From Phycomyces blakesleeanus NRRL 1555(-) (taxonomy: Eukaryota; Mucoromycota; Mucoromycetes; Mucorales; Phycomycetaceae), in contig NW_017265134.1 of NCBI RefSeq assembly GCF_001638985.1, positions 1,951,732 through 2,015,731 of the forward strand: DNA of 64,000 nucleotides, written 5' to 3'. The position numbers and the translations under genes were made by a program. How positions within the stretch are numbered: position 1 is the first letter of the stretch; each line of letters begins with the position of its first letter. The notes below the pieces were generated by a model, which was not told the DNA's origin, did no database searches, and worked only from the letters and a program-made list of their open reading frames with translations. Positions 56,344-64,000 of the stretch are shown one piece after another.

Positions 56344-59300
56344 TTAAGCTAGTGTACCGATGTGTTTTTCTATTACATTAGACGCTTTTTGTGACATAAC
56401 ACCTGACAGAAAGGGTTGGTCATCAAAAACAAATTTCCAATGAGTACTCCAAATCGCTTTAGTAGTGACAGCGGAAAGGAGAATCCAAAGGCCTTGATGA
56501 GAGAAATGTCATAGGAAGCTGCCTCTGGTAAGGAGAAGACAGATTTCAGCAAGGTTCCAGGCCAGGCAAAAGCGAGAGAGAATGATGTTCCACACCTAGC
56601 GTTTGATAGAACAGCCAAAGAAAAAGTGATACTGATCTTCAGTAGCATCTTGACAAAAGATGCAAGATGAGCTGGGGAAGCGTCAAGGTATAAATAGGTT
56701 GAGACGTTTTTGGGTTGGCGTTCTATCCCAAAGCATTTTCCACCAGACTGTGCGACAGTAGTGGGGGATAGAGACAGACCAGAATTTACACCATTGGACA
56801 GACAAATTTAAAGATGAGGGCACTTGCGGGTAAAGATAGCATTGAAGAGATCCGGTGCTAGCTTTACCCAAACTACTGCTGTCCAACTGTACCAAAGAAA
56901 GAAGTGAGGAAAGATCGGGGGAAGGGGTATCAGTAGAAGGTTGATGTTCAAGGCAAGAGATAAACCAAGGACAGAGGACCATCCTGCCAGAATCAATCTG
57001 TTGAAAGAAATGACCAATATAATTACGTGCCTGAGAAAATGTATCACAAACCTTGCAGACAAGACGGTCATCAGTCTCCAGAGAAAATGTGTCAGGGACC
57101 AGAATTGTTTTCAGGTTCAGAGAAGAGTCAACAAAGGGTGGTACGCTCATCTATATTGAAGTTAATGGGAAGTATTGTACCACAGTTGGTGGCAATTGCA
57201 AGTTGGATGGGAGAGAAGCTGGAAGAAGTGAGGTACAAGCGCGATGCAGTAGAAGAAGTGAAGTCAGGCAAGTTGCACTACTACAGGGAAGCAAAAGTGC
57301 AATACTGGCAGAAGGAGCGCAAAAGTTTAGAGGAAGTATAAATTCGAGGTATGGCAGTATAAAGGAAGTAGAAGAAAAAGAGGAAGAATGAAAGATAGGA
57401 AGAATCCAACACAATTGAAGAGCTTATTGTTGATAATCAGGATCAATCAGGCCCAAACCGCTTGATTTGCGTGGCAGACAGAGAAGCAGCCAACTAGGGC
57501 TATCAAAATCCAGTTGCAGGAATGAGCAAATATGAGTGCGAATGGCAGCAAAGAAAGATAGCGGTGCAGGAGTCACATATATCACATGCCATACTGAGCT
57601 GAGAAGAAGTAAGTTTGCCACAATACTTTTACCACGAATGGACAAGCATCTTTGAGAAAGTAGCATGCAATGGTTTCTAAGCTTGCCCAGTAAAGCCGCA
57701 CGGAAGGTCTCAAGCTGGGACAGATGTGAGCTCAATGGGAAACCTAGATAACGGATGGCAGTGGCGGAGTGATGGTCATGTTGACTGTGAATATCAGCAG
57801 CATCCAATACAGGGCCCCAATCCGGATGAAATTGTCCAGACATAGCAACAGCAACTGTCTTATGGAGATTGACTTTTGCATTAGAGGCTAAGCCAAATAT
57901 ATGCAAAAGGTTGAGTAGGCCACTCATCTCAGCAGGCAGAGAAAGAAAGACGAGAAGGTCATTGGCATAGGCAAGAAGTTTGAGTGGAGGTGGTGAGAGC
58001 TCAGGAGAGGACGATGAGAGAGATGGCGGAACCAGAAATTGGAAACCACATATGGCAGGAGAAGCAAGAATAGATCTAAGCAAAGGGTTGAAGGCCAGGT
58101 TAAACAGCAAGGGGGAGAGAGAATCACCTTGACGTAGCCCCTGGCTTTGTAGAAAAGAAGAAGATATGTGCCCATTCACATTCATGTAGATTTGAGTAGA
58201 GAAGAAGAGATCACAGATGGAGTCAACAAAAATTGTGGGGAAACCGGCTCTGGCCAGGACAAGATGGATATGCAGGGTGGACATGGTCATAGGCCTTCCC
58301 CTGATCCAAAAGAAGGGCAACACATGGGTCTTGGGTTATTTGTGCATGTGACATGGCAAGGCATGTCAGCAAACCATTGTCAGCAATAAAACGATCTGCA
58401 ATAAAACCCGTTTGGAATGGTGTTATGAGTGTGTCGATACCATGTCATAAACGGGACGTGAGCATTTTGGTAAACAACTTAGCATCACAGCTTATAAGAG
58501 ATATGGGTCGCCAGTTGCGGAGAGAGGTAGTGTCACCGGCTTTTGATAGCAGAACAAGTATGGTTTCTAGCCAAGATGGAGGAAAAACACCATGCATTGC
58601 ATCATTATAGACTTGAACTGCAAGATTTTGGACCGTTAGGTGAGAGAAGAGCCGAGCCCACAGTGGATAGGGCAAACCATCCATCCCAGGACTAGAGTTG
58701 GTGGGGGTGGCTTTAAGGACAGACAGAATGTCATCCAAGATGACATCAGCAATGAGGTAGGCAGAGTCAGTGGAAGACAGATGGGCAGAAGGTGGGAATT
58801 TGTCAATAAGAGAGTGTGCAGCAGGATAGTCAATGGGTTCTGGCGAGTAAAGGGATTGGTAGAAAGAGCAAGTATGGCCAAGCAAATCCGTGGGAGAGGT
58901 GTAGATCATGCCAGTAACAGGGTCGACAAGAGAGGAGATGGTTTTTGCAGCGGCTCACTGTTTGAGTACACAAAAGAAATATTTTGAAGAAGTCTCATCA
59001 GCTTCACACCATTTAGCACCAGATCTGGCAGCCAAGGTGGATGCCTGAGACAATTGTATGGTGGTGAGCTCATGTTCAATGCAGAGAAGTTGAGGAGAAC
59101 GAGTATGAATTGCAAGTTCATTTTGAGCACGATGAAAATGGCGTTCCTGATTTTGGAGTTGACGTTGAACTCGTTTAGAGTATGTTAGGGCAAGCTGTTT
59201 GATAGCATGTTTAATATGATCCCACCGAGAACTGGGAGACATGTCAGGAGAGAGGAAAGAGTTGGCCTTATCCAGAAAGCCAGTAATGAGAGCATCAAAT

Positions 59301-60055
59301 TCATCATGCAGGAGATATTGCGTATTAAACCTCCAAACTCCAGGACCTGGTGGGCGAGAGAAAGGAATAGAGACAGCAAAAAGGCAGTGGTCAGTCCATA
59401 AAGAATTGATAAATGTTACATCAGGGCGTTTGGTAACAATGCTGTGTGGACGGAAAATGTAGTCGATGTGTGTGCGGGTGAGAGAGCTGTGGAAAGTGGG
59501 TAGTGGGGGTGAAGAAGAATTAGTGATGGCATTCATGCAATTACCCTGTATGTATCCTTTCCAGTCTGGTGGATGGCTGCAACGATGGCTAAGATCACAG
59601 TTAAAGTCCCCAAGAATAAAGGCGGGCAGGGAAGAAATGACAGTAGAGAGAGTGCGTGCTAATGAGGAGAAGAAAGTGCGCCAGTGGGAAGGAATGTTGG
59701 GTGCATAAATGACCACAACTACAAAAGGATTAACATGATGGTCGGTATATGTAACCTTGACAACGAGTGCACGGTTGTCAGGAGAAACATGCAGTTGAGA
59801 TAATTGGAGGAGGGGATCGAAAGAGATAAGGCCACAATGTGGGGTCCATAGGCTGGTCTGTGCTTGGAATGTAAGGTGAATAGATGAGTGATGTATAGGG
59901 AGTAAATGAGTCTCTTGGAGAGCAAGTAATGAAAGGGAAGGGGAAAGGGAACGAAGGTGTCAGATGAAAAGAAGTTTTGGGGATTGCGGGTTATTGATGG
60001 TAGAGAGGAGGTCTTGAACGTTCAAGGTTCCTATGCGAAGATGTTGTACAGTCAT
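56344..60055 (-). pseudogene. LINE A ORF2: endonuclease, reverse transcriptase, zinc domain
   Basis: ATG 60055 begins MTVQHLRIGTLNVQDLL. AP-type endonuclease motifs follow: LALQETHL, IYAPN, LGDFNCDLS, THIDYIF and WTDHCLF. RT motifs include SSPGMDGLPYPLW, NWRPISLISCDAKL, LLDQGKAYDHVHP, QSQGLRQGDSLSPLLFNL and LAYANDLLVFLS (YAND where YADD is expected). The C-terminal zinc domain has WWKMLWDRTPTQKRL and CIFCQDATEDQYHFFFGC. Breaks: TGA at about 59961 (LFI*HL), 58955 (LKQ*AAA) and 58445 (SRL*HG), all consistent with CGA to TGA, plus a 1-nt frameshift near 58272. It would nick target DNA and prime reverse transcription there; this copy is defective. Confidence 0.9.
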
Positions 60056-60609
60056 TTATGAACTTGGTTGACTTGAGCGGTTAGACTTTTCAGTTCCATC
60101 AGTCATAGGTGTGTTACCATCCAGATCAGTATACGGCAGTGCACCTTGGGTGCGAGTCTGGAGAGTAGCCTTAAAAAGAGACTGTCAAAGTTCGTCATCA
60201 GTGTAAATTGCTGGGTAAATGCCATCATCGCAACTATGTAGGCCTCAGGTGCCTGGTGAGTGCTTGCTGGCATTGAGCCCACGGCCAGTTGGGTCATACA
60301 TAGTTGTATCAAATGGAATTGGGGGATTGTCGTTGTGTGGGGTCTGGTTTCTGGTCGTCATGGCGCGAGTATTCATCGCTGATATGGAACAGCGACATAT
60401 TGTGTGTGTAGCAGGTGGGTTGAGAATGGGTGAAGCATGGGTAGGAGTCAAGGTTTATGATGTGGCTGGTGGTACAGGTGTCTCTATCATAGCGACCAAG
60501 TATTGGTGTGTTGGAAGGGATGCAGTATTGGCAAGTGCAATCTGCTGCTGCTCTTGGGTAGCGCGCTTGGCTTCGATATTGTCTGGATGAGTAGGTCACT
60601 CGCAACTGT

Positions 60610-61416
60610 CTATGGCGTGACCAAGAACACTGCATCATTGGCAGCAAGGTGTGAGGTGCGAGGTGCGAGAGGAGAACGTTTTGTACAGGAGCGTAGATAA
60701 TGTCCTTCCTCTCGGCAGTATCCACACACAGGTGTGATATCGGTGGAGCGGAGCTCAGCAAGGCAGGAAAGAGACCCACCAAGGTGGAGACGGCTTGGGA
60801 GACTGCGGACCTCATCTTGTTCAGAGGTGTCTAAATAGATAGTGGCTTCGCCATAGAAAGTACCACGGTGTGAGAGATAAGCTCTCAGCTGAACGATTTT
60901 GCCAAAAGGCCGGAATGCATTTTCGATGGGCTTGAGAATATCTGTGCTAGGATCGCAGGCGTTAATATGGTAAAGATTAACCTTAACAATGTAGCAGTTA
61001 GAAGGCAATCTTAGTGTAGCAATGATTCGGGTGTTCTGATAGGTCAACTCGTCAGACGTTGCTTTGGTGCGGGAGGAAGGGTCAGTAAAGAAGGCTTCTG
61101 TCAGAAGGTCTTTTGAGCGAGTATAACGTAGAGTGAGAGAGGTCATCCGGCCTACACGGTCAGAGAGAACATCATCCACGTCCCTTGCGGAAACGAGTTT
61201 TCTGAGATTAAACAAGACCCTCATTGGATGGATAGTACTAGCCCATGCAGCGGATGCAAGATCTACAATCATATTCTTGTCAAAGTTGGGAGCAGTGAAG
61301 ATGTGCAAAGATTTGTTCTTTGGACATAGTGTTGTAGACGGGGCACGGTTAGGTAAGTTACCTTGCCATAACGTGTGTGCCCTGTCCTGTGGGTTCAATC
61401 CCTCAGGGGTACTCAT
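60610..61416 (-). CDS. LINE A ORF1 (nucleic-acid-binding protein)
   Basis: 268 codons from ATG 61416. A region like an RNA-recognition fold (IVKVNLYHINACDPSTDILK, FGKIVQLRAYLSHRGTFYG) precedes a CCHC zinc knuckle CGYCREEGHYLRSC, as usual for LINE ORF1 proteins that coat the RNA. The frame ends at a TAG at 60610. Related low-complexity sequence continues in another frame to about 60309, so the original protein may have been longer. Confidence 0.75.
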   Translation of the reverse strand: MSTPEGLNPQDRAHTLWQGNLPNRAPSTTLCPKNKSLHIFTAPNFDKNMIVDLASAAWASTIHPMRVLFNLRKLVSARDVDDVLSDRVGRMTSLTLRYTRSKDLLTEAFFTDPSSRTKATSDELTYQNTRIIATLRLPSNCYIVKVNLYHINACDPSTDILKPIENAFRPFGKIVQLRAYLSHRGTFYGEATIYLDTSEQDEVRSLPSRLHLGGSLSCLAELRSTDITPVCGYCREEGHYLRSCTKRSPLAPRTSHLAANDAVFLVTP

Positions 61417-61894
61417 GTCAGAAAACGTTAATTGGTATTAACTTGTATCGGTTATATGAATTTCAGTAAAACTATTCTTTAGTGGAGAAAGGTGACCCAA
61501 GGAGAAACGCTCTGGTCGTCATATTGAACGTGTCATGGCTATTCAACCTCACAGTGACCCTCTCCTCTGTCCCGTTGCCACTTACAACTCCTACAAATTT
61601 CGGATTGCTTGCATCGCCTGTGTACGTCCACACCCTGTTCTCTCAAATGTTCGCATCTATCGGCTTGTACGTGGTGTATATTTCCCCAACCGCCCTATTG
61701 GTGCCGAGTGGATATCCAAGCATATCTGGTTTGTTATGAATAAAATTTCACGACCTGCTAGTATGGCACGTCCCAGGGCAAGAGCCCTAGGTTCCACTTT
61801 TGCATTGGCTGCAGGTGCTTCCATCAACGACATTCTTATGCATTGTTCTTGGGCTCTCTCCACTGTGTTTGACACATTTTACCGCCTGTTCTGA

Positions 61895-62290
61895 CAAACT
61901 GTCAGCAACTTTTCCGTGCTAGCCCTTTCTTCTTCTTCTTTCTCCTTCTCTTCTTCTTCTCGTAGTCCTCTGGAGTCACAGTCAGAGTATCTGTCAAACA
62001 AAGAATAATAGGTTTTTGGTCGAGGCCGTAGGGCAAAGATCTATTCTTATTATTCGAGGAGACAGAGACTCAGGCTGTCCCCTTCCTTCCCTTCCCTCTT
62101 ACTAATTTCTTAATATCATTCGCTTAACTATGATAATGAGTACAGAATATGTATAGCAACAATTTATTCTGAAAATTTTGTATAAATAAAGAGATGATGG
62201 TAACACAGTCAGAGTCTCTGTCTCCTCAAATAATAAGAATAGGTCTTTGGCCTACAGCCTCGACCAAAAGACCTATTCTTCTCTTTTCTA
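61895..62290. repeat. Inverted terminal repeats of the DIRS-like element
   Basis: 61979-62077 and 62206-62280 are inverted relatives: CAGTCAGAGT...GACAGAGACTC and CAGTCAGAGTCTCTGTCTCC, with the shared core GGTC...TCGAGG...AAAGA. The core of the second copy is itself palindromic: AAGAATAGGTCTTTGG against CCAAAAGACCTATTCTT. They lie just after the recombinase stop, where DIRS elements carry their inverted repeats and internal complementary region. A 128-bp AT-rich spacer lies between. Confidence 0.7.
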
Positions 62291-63579
62291 TTAAAAGTAA
62301 AATTCTTTATTAATAGGGCTCCTATTGAAGTAAATTCCAGAAAGTACTTATTAGCACGGTTTCAAATTGCTAATCTGCAATGACCAAAGTAATCTCTTTG
62401 CTATCTCCCAGAAAAATGATGATTTTTTAATACAACTGATTAATAGTTCTTATGAGATGAGTGTACAATAGAAAAGAAGGTTTCATATCTAAGTATTGAA
62501 TTAAGAATTTCAGGACACATCGTTTTTGCCCTGAAGGAGTAAAGAAAATACATTAGATCCCAGGTAAATAACTACAATAAATAAATAAATTAGTCTGGCA
62601 AAAAAAAAGGTAGTTCCCTGTCAGAAAATATTGCCCACGTAAGATTGTTGGATATGATATGTGAGTAGACATTTATAAATAAAGTAAAGGAGAAAATAGG
62701 GGATAGAAACGAAAAAGACAAACAATAGAAGAGTAAGTTTTGGGTACCTCTTGCAGTTTAATTTATCAAACAAGGGCTAATTGATTGATAAAGTATTAAA
62801 CTTTAAATAAATAAAAAAGGGTTTCATTAAGGGGGTTTTTTTTTTAAAAAAAAGATTGAATTTCAAGTGGCTATAAATTGTCTGGATATTGTTTTTCGAA
62901 TCCATGTTTTGGGAATCCTATATTCTAATAGAGCATTAGCCAATTTTTATATATAATTGACTTAATAGTTGAACTCCCCCTTTTCTTTTATGTTTCATAT
63001 CTGTGTATGCAAATATATTGACCCAAAATAGTTTGGATTTCGATATATAATTTCTTCACAATAGTCCTCCAATTTTCTCGACTGTTTGAGATTAAGAATT
63101 TTGTATTAAGAGATCTAATAGCTTTATTTTTTTAACTGTAAGATATAAAAATAAGGGTAATAAATTTAGGGTTAAAAAGAGATATATAGCTCAATGAAAA
63201 TGAACAAATTAATAAAACAAGATATTGCTTGTGCTGGAGATAGCATTCTCGGACTTCTTTGCATAATTGTCTGTTCTAATTTTTCTCTAGTGTTTATGTG
63301 ATAAAATGTTAAAATGTAAAAAAAAAAACAGGAAAACAACAAAATAAAGAAATATACATTCTACATGGATAAACTAAACATAAATTAATTAATTAAAATA
63401 TGACATTGGACAAGAACATGTTCTTGTATTGTCTTCAGTAATACGATTGTTTTTACAGTCCAAAGGAAAGAAATATGTTGAAGAAGAATGGGAAATATGA
63501 AAGGGAAATCTCTCTCCTTCATCCACCCCCTTACACCATGAATGTTTTGTGTGTGTGGATCATCCACGACTAGTTATCC

Positions 63580-63620
<41 letters not shown>

Positions 63621-63744
63621 TACTAGCAGTAAAGTATATATATAAAGAGATAAAAACCTGTCCCTCCAAACTAATTTAACATTCGTATTTTCTCAAAGAC
63701 TTTCGCAGACTAGTTTTACACTTCATGAATGTTGTTGCTCTCTG
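62291..63744. other. AT-rich intergenic region with a CT microsatellite
   Basis: No gene is supportable. A (CT)n run of about 20 units lies at 63579-63619. The stretch nearest 63744 is presumably 3' UTR of the gene that follows on the minus strand. A T/A homopolymer pair lies near 62839-62853. Confidence 0.5.
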
Positions 63745-64000
63745 CTAATATTGATTATGGGAAGCAACGGGAGTCTGCATCAAAGCAACAGGTTCATGCC
63801 TTCTAGGATACAATTGCGCTGGAATCGGTGCTATTGGTGATGTGCTTGATGCTGGGGTCACTAAAGGGAGAGGACGTTGGTAAACAGCTGAGGGTAGCGG
63901 AGTAATCTCGGTGTAACTAGGAGGGAGACAGTCTGACGGTACCAATATTCCATTCATTGTATTCGAATTTGTGAAATCGACTGCTGCTTGGTAAGGTGGT
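63745..64000 (-). CDS. C-terminal end of a host protein with PPxY-like motifs (partial)
   Basis: Open from the window edge to a stop at 63745, about 84 residues visible. It is Pro/Ser/Thr/Val-rich with no globular domain. The words PPYQA, LPPSYTEI and YQRPLPLV are visible. LPPSY fits the PPxY consensus bound by WW domains of NEDD4/Rsp5-type ubiquitin ligases, so an arrestin-like or membrane adaptor protein is possible, but this is inference from one short motif. It is not related to the transposon genes and is probably the only host protein gene in the window. Not recognised. Confidence 0.55.
   Translation of the reverse strand, partial: PPYQAAVDFTNSNTMNGILVPSDCLPPSYTEITPLPSAVYQRPLPLVTPASSTSPIAPIPAQLYPRRHEPVALMQTPVASHNQY

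Larger units (their letters stand above)
56172..61494 (-). mobile_element. LINE A, apparently full length (5.3 kb), inside the recombinase gene
   Basis: A minus-strand non-LTR retrotransposon with ORF1 (start 61416), ORF2 (60055 to 56344) and an A-tail (T-run 56172-56180 on the plus strand). It is bounded by a 14-bp target duplication with one mismatch: ACCCAAGAAGAAAC (56158-56171) and ACCCAAGGAGAAAC (61495-61508). The 5' UTR is only about 80 bp. Confidence 0.92.
55946..61894 (+). pseudogene. Tyrosine recombinase (DIRS-like) split by LINE A
   Basis: The N-terminal half lies at 55946-56171 (IALTHKLCWLLAVCGFL, PADLERVDDVHISVD) and the C-terminal half at 61495-61894 (RSGRHIERVMAIQPHSD, LLCPVATYNSYKF, ARALGSTFALAAGASINDIL, SWALSTVFDTFYR). 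The two join in frame within ACCCAAG[A/G]AGAAAC, the duplicated target of LINE A. The C-terminal part shows the Arg...Trp...Tyr pattern of tyrosine recombinases, with Tyr in DTFYR as nucleophile candidate. The position where the first catalytic Arg is expected (GFLQPADL) is Gln, a CGA to CAA change if Arg was ancestral. In DIRS elements this enzyme inserts circular DNA without target duplication. Now inactive by insertion. Confidence 0.75.

Noticed and set aside
59466..59708. Plus-strand frames across LINE A (58640-60590)
   Set aside because: They lie opposite the endonuclease and RT reading of ORF2 and lack motifs.
55946..61894. Calling the recombinase a Crypton DNA transposon
   Set aside because: RT/RNase H sequence of DIRS type lies upstream and inverted repeats follow. 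A Crypton would have neither, though decay leaves some doubt.

Overview
The window looks like a repeat-rich, AT-rich chromosomal segment of an early-diverging fungus, most likely Mucoromycota. That assignment is an inference from short GT-AG introns (about 65-80 bp), Tnp2-type CACTA transposases, tyrosine-recombinase (DIRS-like) elements, a chromodomain Ty3 element and LINEs with an AP-type endonuclease. No prokaryotic features are seen. The only likely host protein gene is the C-terminal end of one gene at the right edge (minus strand, 63745 to the end). Three convincing tRNA genes are present: Arg-ACG, Tyr-GTA with an intron, and Glu-CTC.

Layout: 1-2627 is the truncated end of CACTA family I copy CI-1. 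2628-5360 holds a broken Ty3-type pol, a solo LTR, a stack of LTRs and tRNA-Arg. 7270-14045 is CI-2, a full-length family I element with an intact 831-residue transposase ORF. 14046-16391 is a decayed transposase (CI-3). 16393-29189 is a tandem left-end fragment plus CI-4, which is split by a complete Ty3 element (23458-29045, CTGTT target duplication). 29190-30709 is fragment CI-5. 30710-32234 is another LTR stack ending on a tRNA-like sequence. 33866-43103 is CII-1, a complete family II CACTA element (CACTATGG ends, AAG target duplication) that hosts two solo-LTR insertion sites. 43994-45302 is tRNA-Tyr, three LTRs and tRNA-Glu. 45528-47819 is CI-6, an inverted, mutated partial copy of CI-2. 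47820-50139 is fragment CII-2. 50290-62280 is a nest of LINEs inside a DIRS-like element.

The recurring theme is a multi-gene CACTA element. Each copy complete enough to judge pairs a Tnp2-type transposase, whose first exon encodes a small Cys/His motif, with a separate multi-exon accessory gene on the opposite strand. In family I the two genes converge; in family II they diverge. Family I may carry a third small gene. The accessory protein has an N-terminal helical segment, a central basic region and, in family I, a CPSWRSDE-type motif. I do not recognise it, and it is the best candidate here for an undescribed system.

Decay is mostly C:G to T:A: CGA to TGA stops, TGG to TAG stops, and Asp to Asn in reverse-transcriptase catalytic boxes. 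This resembles RIP or another cytosine-deamination process, although the sequence alone cannot name the mechanism.
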